Below, in pieces: positions 35,385 to 44,955 of a DNA stretch of 64,000 nucleotides; position 1 is the stretch's first letter; every line of letters starts with the position of its first letter. A program made the position numbers and the translations under genes. The stretch comes from Rhizobium sp. WYJ-E13. Its GTDB lineage: Bacteria > Pseudomonadota > Alphaproteobacteria > Rhizobiales > Rhizobiaceae. The stretch covers positions 1,922,001 to 1,986,000 of the forward strand of contig NZ_CP076853.1 in the NCBI RefSeq assembly GCF_018987265.1, in the 5' to 3' direction. The notes below the pieces were generated by a model, which saw only the letters and a program-made list of their open reading frames with translations, made no database searches and had not been told where the DNA came from.

Positions 35385-37169
35385 TCAGGAATTCGCTGCG
35401 TTGAATGAAGAATCTGCGGAAATCTCGCAGACGACGCCATCCGCGTTATAGGAAATGACCGACTGGCCATTCAGTTCGGAGGCGAGCAGGCGCTCGATCA
35501 AAAGCGAACCGAAGCCCTTCCTGGCGGGAGGGCGCACCGTCGGTCCGCCTCTTTCCATCCAGCGGAACCTCAGCCCGGAGTCATCCTGCTCCCACGCGAT
35601 CGAAACCCGTCCGTCCGGCACGGAAAGAGCGCCATACTTCGCGGCATTTGTCGCAAGCTCGTGAAGCGCCAGTGAAAAAGCCACGACTGCCTTGGCGGGC
35701 AGCAGGACGGAACCTCCCGTCACCTCGAATTTCTCGGACGCGAAGGGCGAAAGCGCCTGCTCGACCACCGAGCGTAAATCCGCTTGCTGCCACCCGCCGT
35801 GGGTCAGCAGATCATGGGCGCGGCCGAGAGATGCCAGGCGCGCGCCGAAGGTCTCGACGTCGGCCTGGTTCGCCTCGCTCCGCCCGAACGTCTGCCGCGC
35901 TATCGCACTGACGGTTGCGAGCACATTCTTGACCCTGTGGTTAAGCTCGCCGACGAGCATCGCCTGAAGGCGCTCCGCCTCCTTGCGAGCCGAAATGTCA
36001 TGTGCCATTTTCGAGGCGCCGACGGCGCGTCCCGCACTGTCGAAAATGGGCGAAACGCTGAGGAGAACATCCACCAGCCCCCCGTCCTTCCGCACTCTGA
36101 CCGTCTCATAGGGCTCAACGATCAGGCCGGCAGCGATCCGCCCGAGAATGGCAGGCTCCTCATGCTTGCGGTCATCGGGGACCAGCATAAGCACGGATTG
36201 CCCGATCGCCTCGGCTTCGTCATAGCCGTAGAGCTTCTTTGCTGCCGCATTCCAACTCGTGATCTTCATGTCGAGATCGATGCCCATGATCGCATCGTTC
36301 GAAGACGCGATCATCGATGCCAGATGGGCTTCCACCTCGCGCACCCGTCTGCGCTCGGTTATGTCGACGATGATCGCGGCAGCCTGCTTGATCCGGCCCG
36401 TTTCGTCCCGGATGGGAAAGACCGAGTTTGCCACCCAGAGGAGTTCGCCATCCTTCCGGACATAACGCTTTTCGATATCGAAGCTCTCGCCGGTCTCGAC
36501 CATGTGCTGGTAGCGCCGCAGATTTTCGGCGCGGTCGTCCTCGAACGTGATGTCCTTTATTGTCATACCCACGAGCTCTTCGGCGGAATAACCGATAAGC
36601 TCGCATAAACGCTGGTTCACGCTGAGAATCCGCCCGCTTAGATCGGCCTGTGCGATGCCGGCAGCCGACTGGGTATAAATCGCTCGCAGGCGTTGCTCGC
36701 TCTCGCGCAACGCAGCTTCGCTGCGGACTCTGTCGGTCGTCTCGTTGACGATGCAGAGAACGCCTCGAATCTGCCCCTGCTCGTCACGGACCGGCGAATA
36801 GGAAATGTCGAAATAGACGGTTTCCGGAACGCCATATCGCTCCAGGTAGAAGGGGCGGTCCTTGGCGACGACAGTTTCTCCGCCATCGAGAACACGGCTC
36901 AGAAGAGGCTCGAGATCGTCCCAAAGCTCGCTCCAGTTTTCCCGCGCCGGCCGGCCGAAGGCCCGTGGATGCTTGTCGCCGATCGTCGGCGCATAGGCAT
37001 CGTTATAGAGCGCCACGAAATCCCTGCCCCAGAACAGGACGATCTCGGCCTGCGCGGGAAGCATGATATCGACGGCAGATTTCAGGCAGTTCGGCCATTG
37101 GTCCATCGGACCGAGACTGGTCTGCGACCAGTCCGTCGCGGACAACAACCCAGCCATTTCTCTGCCCAT
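35385..37169 (-). CDS. PAS-containing HWE-family sensor histidine kinase
   Basis: A 594-residue soluble kinase. A PAS/GAF-like N-terminal region (WPNCLKSAVDIMLPAQAEI), two or three PAS domains (one reads IYTQSAAGIAQADLSGRI; another IASSNDAIMGIDLDMKI) and an HWE kinase core follow: H-box GELNHRVKNVLATV, N-box LALHELATNAAKYGAL and RWMERGGP. HWE kinases are common in Rhizobiales and often control general stress. No response-regulator gene is adjacent. The start is one of two adjacent ATGs after AAAGG. Confidence 0.9.
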   Translation of the reverse strand: MGREMAGLLSATDWSQTSLGPMDQWPNCLKSAVDIMLPAQAEIVLFWGRDFVALYNDAYAPTIGDKHPRAFGRPARENWSELWDDLEPLLSRVLDGGETVVAKDRPFYLERYGVPETVYFDISYSPVRDEQGQIRGVLCIVNETTDRVRSEAALRESEQRLRAIYTQSAAGIAQADLSGRILSVNQRLCELIGYSAEELVGMTIKDITFEDDRAENLRRYQHMVETGESFDIEKRYVRKDGELLWVANSVFPIRDETGRIKQAAAIIVDITERRRVREVEAHLASMIASSNDAIMGIDLDMKITSWNAAAKKLYGYDEAEAIGQSVLMLVPDDRKHEEPAILGRIAAGLIVEPYETVRVRKDGGLVDVLLSVSPIFDSAGRAVGASKMAHDISARKEAERLQAMLVGELNHRVKNVLATVSAIARQTFGRSEANQADVETFGARLASLGRAHDLLTHGGWQQADLRSVVEQALSPFASEKFEVTGGSVLLPAKAVVAFSLALHELATNAAKYGALSVPDGRVSIAWEQDDSGLRFRWMERGGPTVRPPARKGFGSLLIERLLASELNGQSVISYNADGVVCEISADSSFNAANS

Positions 37170-37525
37170 CATCGATCCTTTGCCCCCCGGCATCTTGCCA
37201 GCGTGATTTCCTGAGCAATTCAGGGCCTACGCCAGCCCCATCAATCGGCCGAAGCAAAAACTTAGTGCACAACCAATGATGCGCAAGGGCGCATATACGA
37301 CATGGGGTCTGGAGCTCGAAAAAAAACGCCCAGAAACGGAAAATGGCTAATGAGCGCTCGACGGTTGCCAGCACCCCAGAGTTTCAGAATAACCATGGCG
37401 GCGCAATGCCGACCTGTCGGAGCCTAGCGCATCGCATTCCGCGTCGGGATCAGTCTGCCGATGTAGCCCCGTGGATGACGATCTGCATGGGGACGGGGTG
37501 AATGTCGCCCCGCGGCTGGAGCATC
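37170..37525. other. Intergenic region, no clear gene
   Basis: 356 bases between the histidine kinase and the PAS protein, both on the minus strand. No frame is convincing. Confidence 0.45.
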
Positions 37526-37930
37526 CTAATGCGCGAACGGCCCCACGTCCTCCTGCTCTGCCACCGGCACGACGATGCCGGAATAGAGGATGGGCGATCC
37601 GCCGTGATCGCGAAAGGCCCGGCCGAAGGCGGCGACCATCCGGTACCGCCCGTCCCTGCCCTCTACGCGATAGGTGCTCTGTTGTGCGATATCGGCAACG
37701 AGCACTTCCGAGATCTTCTTTGCCAGTTGCGGCCGGTCATCGGGATGGACACGCGCAAGATAGTCCTCCAGCGGCAGGCCGCGCACCGTGGCGGCAGGGT
37801 CGAGGCCGAAAAGCTCGGCGAGCGCGCTGTCTGCGAAGACGAGGTTCCTGACAATGTCCCAAGTATAGATTCCCGCATCGCAGGCTGCTTCTTCGAATAT
37901 CTCGAACGAATGAACGGATTTCCCAGTCAT
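37526..37930 (-). CDS. Single PAS-domain protein
   Basis: A 134-residue protein made almost only of a PAS fold: AGIYTWDIVRNLVFADSALA, VHPDDRPQLAKKISEVL and YRMVAAFGRAFRDHGG. With no output domain it may modulate a partner such as the nearby HWE kinase. The ATG at 37930 is used; an upstream in-frame start at 38029 is possible. Confidence 0.7.
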   Translation of the reverse strand: MTGKSVHSFEIFEEAACDAGIYTWDIVRNLVFADSALAELFGLDPAATVRGLPLEDYLARVHPDDRPQLAKKISEVLVADIAQQSTYRVEGRDGRYRMVAAFGRAFRDHGGSPILYSGIVVPVAEQEDVGPFAH

Positions 37931-38200
37931 TGCCTGAATGTTCCCGCGATTATTATCGTATAAACTAAAGGTTTGCCGGATAACTTCAAGCTGGGATTGA
38001 CCACAATGCGGCGCAGGTCGCCGGCACATTCAGTCCGCGACCTCAAGATGATGCCGTGTTTTCGCGACCGACTTTTGTGACTTGCGACGAACGGCGGCCA
38101 GAATTGGCGTAGGCTCGTTTCTATTTCAGATTCGACGGTCGCAAATGATGGCGCAATCTGGCATTCTCCAGGTCACAATCATCAACCGGAGGGTACAGCA

Positions 38201-38581
38201 ATGAGCGATTGCCAGGAACACAACCATTTTGATGGCCCTCAGATGCAGGGAGCGCATTACGAGCGCGCCGATATGTCAGGCGCCAATTTCGATGGCGTAA
38301 ACCTCGCGGACGCACGGTTTTACGCTGTTTTGACCAAGGCAAGATTCACCGACACCAATTTAAGCGAAGCGGTTTTTGACGATATCACCCTTGCAGACGC
38401 GCGCTTCAATAACGTCAATCTGTCTGGAGCGGCCATCACGAATGCAAACCTGTCGCGACTGACCATAAGCGGCGTCACGTTGGCAGATTCGGACATCAAG
38501 GATGCCGATTTGACTGGAATGCGGATCAACGGCGTTCTCGTGACCGATCTGTTCATGGCCTATGAACAGGCGAAAGCCTGA
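38201..38581 (+). CDS. Pentapeptide-repeat protein
   Basis: A 126-residue protein with A(N/D)L/F-type pentapeptides across most of its length (ANFDG, ADARF, TNLSE, ADARF, VNLSG, ANLSR, ADLTG), forming a right-handed quadrilateral helix. Some members mimic DNA and bind gyrase; most are uncharacterised. CGGAGGG precedes the ATG. Confidence 0.88.
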   Translation: MSDCQEHNHFDGPQMQGAHYERADMSGANFDGVNLADARFYAVLTKARFTDTNLSEAVFDDITLADARFNNVNLSGAAITNANLSRLTISGVTLADSDIKDADLTGMRINGVLVTDLFMAYEQAKA

Positions 38582-38638
38582 AAGCCATTGACTCCCGCGC
38601 CAGGGAACGTGCGCGGTCAGTTTACCCCGGCCATCCGA

Positions 38639-39223
38639 TCAGCCCAGCCCCTCCTCTGCCAATGCCCTGATCACGCAGGGCCGCGCCCGCATGTGCTCGA
38701 AGAACCTGCGCAGTGCCTCCGGCAGGTCGACGCCGCTCCTGGGTGCGGCCATCAGCACCCAGAACAGGTAGCAATCGGCAATCGTCATCTCGTCGCTGAC
38801 GAGGAATTTCTTATCGCCCATCTGGTCGGCAAGGATTGCAAAGGCCTGCGCGAGCCTTTCGCGGGCACGCTCCTTCTCGGGCTCCGGGAAATTCCTGAAG
38901 AAGGGCTGGTACCGCGAATGGATCTCGGACGACATGAAGGCGAGCGCCTCGAGCGCCCGCCAGCGAACGATGCCGTCTTTGGCCAAGAGCTTGCCGCTCG
39001 TCTCGGCGATATAGGTCAGGATGACCTGGTTCTCCGTCAGGATCGTTCCGTCCTCCAGTTCGAGCGTCGGAATGTAGCCCTTGGGATTGATCGACAGGAA
39101 ATCGCGGCCGTCCTCCGTCTTCTTGCCATGGTCGATGCTGATGAGACGATAGGAAAGCCCGGTCTCGATGAGCGCGATATGATCGGCCAGACTGCAGGCG
39201 CCCGGATAGTAGATGAGGTTCAT
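38639..39223 (-). CDS. Glutathione S-transferase family protein
   Basis: A 194-residue beta-class-like GST: MNLIYYPGACSLADHIALIE with Cys near residue 10, the usual beta-class catalytic Cys, NPKGYIPTLELEDGTILTEN and SDEMTIADCYLFWVL. CAGGAG precedes the ATG at 39223. It faces an HxlR gene, suggesting induction by electrophiles. Confidence 0.92.
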   Translation of the reverse strand: MNLIYYPGACSLADHIALIETGLSYRLISIDHGKKTEDGRDFLSINPKGYIPTLELEDGTILTENQVILTYIAETSGKLLAKDGIVRWRALEALAFMSSEIHSRYQPFFRNFPEPEKERARERLAQAFAILADQMGDKKFLVSDEMTIADCYLFWVLMAAPRSGVDLPEALRRFFEHMRARPCVIRALAEEGLG

Positions 39224-39338
39224 GTTGGTCTCCTGGTGGCAGACCCATCTCTTCGAAGACAAGGTCTGGAATGTTGACCACGGCCATTTATGGGACCTAG
39301 AATTATCCGTCAAAAGCATATCTTTGGGAGCTGGTCAG

Positions 39339-39707
39339 ATGGATGTGACCGCCAGGCCGACAGCGGCAGACTGCAAGGGCGTCAGCGAGATCCTGAGCCG
39401 CGTCGGCGACAAGTGGACGATCCAGGTCGTCGTCGCGCTTCGGCTGGGTGCGCTGCGCTTCAATGGCCTCAAGCGGCAGGTCGCCGGCATTTCGCAGCAG
39501 ATGTTGACGCGGACGCTGAAGACGCTGGAGAGAGACGGCATGATCGCAAGAACCGTTCACCCCAGCACGCCGCCGCAGGTCGAATACACACTGACCCCGC
39601 TCGGGCTCTCCCTGTCGGAAACCGTGCGCCACCTCGCCGACTGGGCGGCTGCGCATACGGAAAACATCAGGGATAACCGCCTGCGCTACGACACCGATCA
39701 CGCATGA
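39339..39707 (+). CDS. HxlR-family regulator
   Basis: A 122-residue winged-helix protein with CKGVSEILSRVGDKWTIQVV and ISQQMLTRTLKTLERDGMI. The conserved Cys near residue 12 is the likely sensor. It resembles the HxlR at 31769 (ISQQMLTRTL is identical). It is divergent from the GST gene and probably controls it. Confidence 0.9.
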   Translation: MDVTARPTAADCKGVSEILSRVGDKWTIQVVVALRLGALRFNGLKRQVAGISQQMLTRTLKTLERDGMIARTVHPSTPPQVEYTLTPLGLSLSETVRHLADWAAAHTENIRDNRLRYDTDHA

Positions 39708-39801
39708 AACGATCCCCTGCCCCCTGACAAAAGAGCAAGATCGGTCGAGCGCGTCATGTCTGCCCGCGTTTAGTTGGTGCCGCCACGGAGGACAGGAAAC
39801 G

Positions 39802-40686
39802 ATGAAGGCGGCGCTTCGAAACTACCACGCCCGGATGCAGCGGGTGCTGGATCACATAGACCGGCATCTGGACGACGATCTGGACCTCGACGCGCTGAGC
39901 AGCATCGCAGCCTTCTCGAAGTTCCACTTTCACCGGCAGTTCTCGGCAACCTTCGGCTTGTCGGTACATCGCTATGTCCAGCTTGCCCGTTTGAAGCGCG
40001 CTTCGCACCGGCTGGCCGCAGAGGACGACCGGAGCGTCACCGAGATCGCGATGGATGCCGGTTACGATGCACCCGATGCCTTCGCCCGCGCCTTTCGGCA
40101 ACGGTTCGGGCAATCGCCTTCGTCGTTCCGGAAGTCTCCCGACTGGGTTCCGTGGCTTGCGGCCTTCAGGCCTCTCGAAAACGCAAGGAGCAAGCTGATG
40201 CAGATAATCTATGAAGAAGACGACGTGACGATCCGCGATGTGCCGCTGACACCGGTGGCGATCCTGGAACATCGGGGCGACCGGGCGATGCTCGGCGCCA
40301 CCATCGAGCGGTTCATCGCCTGGCGCAAGGCCGCCGGCCTGTCACCCGAGACGAGCCCAACCTTCAACATCTTCCGTTCCCCGAGGATGCCTGCGAACCC
40401 CGCCGATTACAGCATGGACCTGTGTGTCGGGACGGATCGGCCGATCGATGCCGATGACGAGGCGATGAAATCAGGCGTGATCCCCGGCGGGCGCTGCGCG
40501 GTCATCCGCGTTACCAACGATACCCACAATCTGGAGCCCGCAGCCCTCTACCTCTATCGGGACTGGCTGCCGGCCAGCGGCGAGGAAGCGCGCGATTTCC
40601 CGATCTATTGCCAGCGGCATTTTTCCTTCTCCCCTGATGTGCCGGTCCATGAGGTCGTTGTGGAATTGTTCCTGCCGCTGAAATAG
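39802..40686 (+). CDS. AraC-family regulator with GyrI-like domain
   Basis: A 294-residue regulator with N-terminal AraC double HTH (residues about 10-105; LDALSSIAAFSKFHFHRQFS; SVTEIAMDAGYDAPDAFARA) and a C-terminal GyrI/BmrR-like ligand domain (VTIRDVPLTPVAILEHRGDR to the end). This architecture, as in Rob, binds drugs or amphipathic ligands. GGAGG precedes the ATG. A multidrug-type MFS gene follows convergently and may be a target. Confidence 0.9.
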   Translation: MKAALRNYHARMQRVLDHIDRHLDDDLDLDALSSIAAFSKFHFHRQFSATFGLSVHRYVQLARLKRASHRLAAEDDRSVTEIAMDAGYDAPDAFARAFRQRFGQSPSSFRKSPDWVPWLAAFRPLENARSKLMQIIYEEDDVTIRDVPLTPVAILEHRGDRAMLGATIERFIAWRKAAGLSPETSPTFNIFRSPRMPANPADYSMDLCVGTDRPIDADDEAMKSGVIPGGRCAVIRVTNDTHNLEPAALYLYRDWLPASGEEARDFPIYCQRHFSFSPDVPVHEVVVELFLPLK

Positions 40687-40773
40687 CGCCCGGACGGCGG
40701 CCTGCCCTTTCCGGTATCAGGGAAACGGACAGGCCGCTCACCACCCGATCCCTGCCTCACGGATTGACGACCC

Positions 40774-41976
40774 TTACGAGGTCACGGCCGCTTCGCTCAT
40801 CGGGCGACGGCTTCTGAGCAAAAGCAGGACGAGGATGGCGCTGCAGGAGCAAAGCAGGCACAGCATCAGTACCGCCCTGCTGCCGAGACTGGTCATCAGG
40901 GAGATCAGGACCGGAGGAGAGATCGCCGAGATCCAGTTCAATGGCAGGGCGATCCGCGAGAGCGCCTTTGCGAACTCTCCCTTGTCATAGAAGACAAGCG
41001 GAATGGTTGACCTTGCGACGGCAAGCGCCCCGCTGCTGACGCCATAGAGAACCAGGAAGATGGCGATGGCCGTCGCCGAGCCCTGGGCGACCTGGAGAAT
41101 GATCAGCGATAGGCACAGGATTGCCGATGAGGCGACACCGATCGTCACGCCGTCCCACCGTTTTTCTCCGACGATATTCAGCCCCCGGGCGAAGATCTGC
41201 ACGATGCCGAGGGCGGAGCCGTAAGCGAGCGCCTGCGCCGGGTTCAGGCCCTCGGCCTTCAGGAGCTCGATCATAATGGAGCTGAAGCCGAATGTGATGA
41301 ACGCGTTGAGCGCGATGGCCGCGACGATGAGATAAAAGGTCCGGTCATGGGCTTTTGCCGAACGCCGATATGTCGCCGCCGTGATCTCCACCGCGGCCTT
41401 GTTCCTGCGCGGCAGGCCGAAGACGTAGAGCGGCAGGCAGACCACGATCATGACCGCCGCATAGGCTTGGCACGTGCCGCGCCAGCCGATGTCCTGCGAC
41501 AGGAAGGACGTCAGAGGCCAGAATACCGTGCCGAACAGGCCCGAAACCAGTGCCAGGCCCCCAATCGCGCGTGCGGCTTTCCGCCCGGCGATCTCGTTGA
41601 GAAGGATATGCGCCGGCGTGGTTAGGCTGGCGCTTCCTGCAGCACCCAGAACCAGCCAGCCCAGGAAATAGCTGATGGGCGAATGCGACAGTGACACCAG
41701 CGTCAGGCCGAAGGCCGACATGATCGTTCCGGCGATCATCACAGGGCGCGCCCCGATGCTGGTAAAAAGCCGCGAGAGGAACGGCGCGCAGGCACCCATC
41801 GTAACGTAGAAAACGGTGGTCCCCGCAAAGACCGTCGATATATCGATTTTGAGATCCGCCGCCATGTCCCGGCTGACGACCGCCGGGAAACTGACCGCGC
41901 CCCACCCGATCAGCTGGGCGATCGAGAGGACGATCAGGGGCAGCAATATCACCCTTTCCGATCCGGACTTGTTCAT
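40774..41976 (-). CDS. MFS transporter
   Basis: A 400-residue carrier with 12 predicted membrane segments (first LIVLSIAQLIGWGAVSFPAV; last LMLCLLCSCSAILVLLLL). No substrate motif is recognised; it is not closely related to the other MFS proteins in the window. CAGGAACG precedes the ATG at 41976. Confidence 0.88.
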   Translation of the reverse strand: MNKSGSERVILLPLIVLSIAQLIGWGAVSFPAVVSRDMAADLKIDISTVFAGTTVFYVTMGACAPFLSRLFTSIGARPVMIAGTIMSAFGLTLVSLSHSPISYFLGWLVLGAAGSASLTTPAHILLNEIAGRKAARAIGGLALVSGLFGTVFWPLTSFLSQDIGWRGTCQAYAAVMIVVCLPLYVFGLPRRNKAAVEITAATYRRSAKAHDRTFYLIVAAIALNAFITFGFSSIMIELLKAEGLNPAQALAYGSALGIVQIFARGLNIVGEKRWDGVTIGVASSAILCLSLIILQVAQGSATAIAIFLVLYGVSSGALAVARSTIPLVFYDKGEFAKALSRIALPLNWISAISPPVLISLMTSLGSRAVLMLCLLCSCSAILVLLLLRSRRPMSEAAVTS

Positions 41977-42169
41977 AAATGCGTTCCTGATTTGCAATTG
42001 CAAATCACTAGCAATTAAACTCCTTCAGTTTTATGACAGCGAGTCCTGCATTACAGCAAAACCAGCCGATTTCGCGGCTCGGGCCGATTCCTGGCACCCG
42101 CGCTCCATCCGGCTTTCCTGACCGCACGCCTTCACCTACAATCCCCTCTGGAGACAGGGGGATTCCACC

Positions 42170-42361
42170 ATGAGCGAAGACGCTTTCAACATGTCGATCC
42201 GCAAGTTCCTGAAGGAAGTCGGCGTGACCTCGCAGCGCAAGATCGAGGAAACGGTGCGCGACGGGCAGATCGGCGGCAAAAGGCTGAAGGTTCGCATGAC
42301 GCTGACGGCGGAAGGCGCTGCCCTTCACCACGTGGTGGAGGGCGAAATCGAACTTCCGTAA
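42170..42361 (+). CDS. DUF6494 family protein
   Basis: A 63-residue protein: MSIRKFLKEVGVTSQRKIEE and KVRMTLTAEGAALHHVVEGE. This is the DUF6494 pattern, widespread in alphaproteobacteria, of unknown role. It is a complete family-length member. Confidence 0.8.
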   Translation: MSEDAFNMSIRKFLKEVGVTSQRKIEETVRDGQIGGKRLKVRMTLTAEGAALHHVVEGEIELP

Positions 42362-42412
42362 GGCGCGACAAGCCAAGGCGATGGGGTGGCGCCAGCGACT
42401 CCATACGGGCCA

Positions 42413-42910
42413 TCAATAGTAAGGCGAGACGCACGCCCGTCGTGGACCATGATAGGGCTGGAACGTGTCGTCGTAAGCCCTGTAGGACCGGTAACGCGCA
42501 TAGCACCAGCGCGTATGTGCGTCGCCGCCGTAGTAGGCTCGGCCGTAATAGCGTGGCGCGTAGTAGCGTGGCGCGTAATATCGCGTCGAGCCGTAGTAGT
42601 ACGGACCATAATAGGTCGAGCCGTAATAGCCCCGATCGTAATAGCCGGAGCCATAATATCCGGGCTGCGCCAGCATTCCGCCGATGATCGCGCCTGCGGC
42701 GAGGCCCCCGAGCGCCCAACCCCAGCCGTTACCGCCATTGTGGTGATGGTATCCACCGCGATAGCCGCCGTGATAACCGCCACGGTAACGCACCGGCTGC
42801 ACCTGCAGCGCCTCGACATCAGGGGCGACAATGGTGGGAAACGCCACGGCCGGCGGAGCGCTTGTCAGCGCCGTCGCCAGGGACAGGGTAATGATTGCGA
42901 GCCTCTTCAT
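42413..42910 (-). CDS. BA14K family exported protein
   Basis: A 165-residue protein with a signal peptide ([18 protein letters not shown]), a Gly/His/Tyr-rich stretch, a glycine-zipper-like helix ([18 protein letters not shown]) and a long run of YYG/RYYAP repeats. It ends in the BA14K signature [19 protein letters not shown] with GPRRAC. BA14K proteins are Brucella/rhizobial surface immunogens, possibly lectin-like. GGAGG eight bases upstream sets the ATG at 42910. The Tyr repeats are decoded from near-tandem DNA. Confidence 0.85.
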   Translation of the reverse strand: MKRLAIITLSLATALTSAPPAVAFPTIVAPDVEALQVQPVRYRGGYHGGYRGGYHHHNGGNGWGWALGGLAAGAIIGGMLAQPGYYGSGYYDRGYYGSTYYGPYYYGSTRYYAPRYYAPRYYGRAYYGGDAHTRWCYARYRSYRAYDDTFQPYHGPRRACVSPYY

Positions 42911-43071
42911 TGGCTTCACCTCCGTCCATATTGCAGCCGAACATTATACCGCGGAAAGGGCGGCGTGGCACTCAATTTCCGGGCCGGCGACGCTGTTCCG
43001 GCCGCTGAAACAGCACCCGGCCGCAGCGGCCGGAAGACCGCTGCGGGATTGCAGTCGCAGCGACGCGGCGG

Positions 43072-43533
43072 TCAGGGCGCCATGAAACCCTGAACCTCTT
43101 CCGGCGTGACCTTGCCGTCCTTGTTGGCATCGACGATATCGAAAATCCGCTTGTGGACGGACATCACTTCATCGAAGGAAAGGCCGCCGTCACCGTTCGT
43201 GTCGGCAACGGCGAACATGACCTTCATCATCCGCCCGCGCATGGCCATCGGCATGCCGCCCATATAGCCGGCGCAGACGCCCCGGCCCATCATCTGCTGT
43301 CCCATCATGTCCGAGTCCTGCCCCATCATGCCGGGCCACATCATGCCGGGTCCGCCACCCTGGCCCATCATGCGTCCCATCATGCCCGGCCACATCGTGC
43401 CCCACTGGCCCGGCTGCCCCTGTGAGCCCTCGCCTCCGGCAGGCGGCGTCGTTTGCGCGGCGGCGCCGGCAGTCGTGGCGATCGTAACAAGAGCGGCGAG
43501 CGCGGCCGGACGCAGAAATGAAGTCATCGTCAT
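43072..43533 (-). CDS. Exported Met-rich EF-hand protein
   Basis: A 153-residue protein: signal peptide (cleavage after GAAAQ), a Met/Gly-rich segment with WPGMMG and QMMG repeats (residues about 45-105), then two EF-hand loops (DTNGDGGLSFDE, DANKDGKVTPEE). EF-hands bind Ca2+; the Met cluster is like those that bind Cu(I) or Ag(I). Periplasmic metal binding is therefore likely but not shown. Confidence 0.8.
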   Translation of the reverse strand: MTMTSFLRPAALAALVTIATTAGAAAQTTPPAGGEGSQGQPGQWGTMWPGMMGRMMGQGGGPGMMWPGMMGQDSDMMGQQMMGRGVCAGYMGGMPMAMRGRMMKVMFAVADTNGDGGLSFDEVMSVHKRIFDIVDANKDGKVTPEEVQGFMAP

Positions 43534-43761
43534 GGAATGCTCCTCCCGTCAGGGTTTCGGGGCGCCCTTCGAACCCGCCGAGGGCTGCCCGCTGATCCAA
43601 ACATGGTAGAGCAAGCACCGTGCGAAGGATTTGAGCAGGATCAATGATCGGCGCATTCGAGCCGTCACCTAACCCGAATGCAGCATTGACTGGCAGCCCC
43701 TCCTGCATAGAATCTCGGGCAGGTCATCGGACCGGGGCGGGCGCATCTTGAGGAGGGTGCC

Positions 43762-44853
43762 ATGCAGAAATCCGAAAAGCAGAAATCCGATATGAACCAA
43801 CCTGACATGCAGAAAGTCGATGCACTCGTCGGTCGCCTGGTCGGCGATCTCGGCGCCGGCGTATCGGGCGTTCTCGTCGTGCTCGGCGATCATCTCGGCC
43901 TGTTCAGGGCGATGATGGACGGGCGGCCGCGCTCATCGATGGAGCTGGCGGAAACGACCAGCCTTGCGGAACGCAACGTGCGCGAATGGCTCGCCGCCAT
44001 GGCGGCTGCCGATTATATCACCTACCACGAAGCCTCGAACAAGTTCGCCATGACGCCCGAACAGGCGCTGGTTTTCGCCAATGAAGACAGCCCCGCCTTC
44101 TTCGGCGGCGCCTTCGAAATCGTGCAGTCCATGTGGATGGACGAGCCGAAGGTGGAAGAGGCCTTCCGTAGCGGCAAGGGCCTTGGCTGGCATGAACACA
44201 GCACCTGCCTCTTCCGCGGCACGGAGCGCTTCTTCCGGCCCGGCTATAACAGCCATCTCGTCGAGGAATGGATTCACTCGCTGAAGGGCGTCAAGGAAAA
44301 GCTGGAGCGCGGGGCGGAAGTCGCCGATGTCGGCTGCGGCCACGGCGCCTCGACCATTCTCATGGCCAAGGCCTTCCCGAAATCGCATTTCCACGGCTTC
44401 GACTATCACGGCCCCTCGATCGAGCGCGCCAAACGGGCCGCAAAGGAGGCAGGTGTCGACGACCGGGTAACCTTCGACAAGGCCACAGCCAAGGAATTCC
44501 CGGCCGGCAACTACGATCTCGTCGCCATGTTCGACTGCCTGCACGACATGGGCGACCCTGTCGGCGCCGGCCGGCATATCCGCGAGACCATGGCCAAGGA
44601 CGGCACCTGGATGATCGTCGAGCCCTTCGCCCATGATGGGCTGAAGGACAATCTCAACCCCGTCGGCCGCGTCTATTACGGCGCCTCGGCGATGATCTGC
44701 ACACCCGCCTCCATGGCCCAGGAAGTCGGCCTCGGGCTCGGCGCGCAGGCGGGCGAGATGAAGCTGCGCAAGGTGGCGCTCGACGCCGGTTACCACCACT
44801 TCCGCCGCGCGAGCGAGACGCCGTTCAACATGATCTTCGAGGTCAGGAACTGA
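43762..44853 (+). CDS. SAM-dependent methyltransferase with N-terminal winged helix
   Basis: A 363-residue protein: N-terminal dimerisation/winged-helix region (SMELAETTSLAERNVREWL; NKFAMTPEQALVF) and a class I Rossmann methyltransferase domain with motif I VADVGCGHGAS near residue 190, FHGFDYHGPS and YDLVAMFDCLHDMGDP. It resembles Rv2258c-type small-molecule methyltransferases. GAGGAGG precedes the ATG. Confidence 0.88.
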   Translation: MQKSEKQKSDMNQPDMQKVDALVGRLVGDLGAGVSGVLVVLGDHLGLFRAMMDGRPRSSMELAETTSLAERNVREWLAAMAAADYITYHEASNKFAMTPEQALVFANEDSPAFFGGAFEIVQSMWMDEPKVEEAFRSGKGLGWHEHSTCLFRGTERFFRPGYNSHLVEEWIHSLKGVKEKLERGAEVADVGCGHGASTILMAKAFPKSHFHGFDYHGPSIERAKRAAKEAGVDDRVTFDKATAKEFPAGNYDLVAMFDCLHDMGDPVGAGRHIRETMAKDGTWMIVEPFAHDGLKDNLNPVGRVYYGASAMICTPASMAQEVGLGLGAQAGEMKLRKVALDAGYHHFRRASETPFNMIFEVRN

Positions 44854-44895
44854 ACGCATCTGGGTGAGGTGTGGATGGCGCTGATTGGTGCGTTA

Positions 44896-44955
44896 AGACC
44901 CCTCCCCAACCCCTTGTGGGGGGCCGAAGGACGGGTCGAGACCCATGGCTCGACC
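44896..44955. repeat. GC-rich palindromic repeats
   Basis: A CCCCTCCCCAACCCCTTGTGGGG unit of the GC-rich family at 44899-44922 is followed by the palindrome GGTCGAG/CTCGACC (44934-44940 and 44949-44955). Confidence 0.55.
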
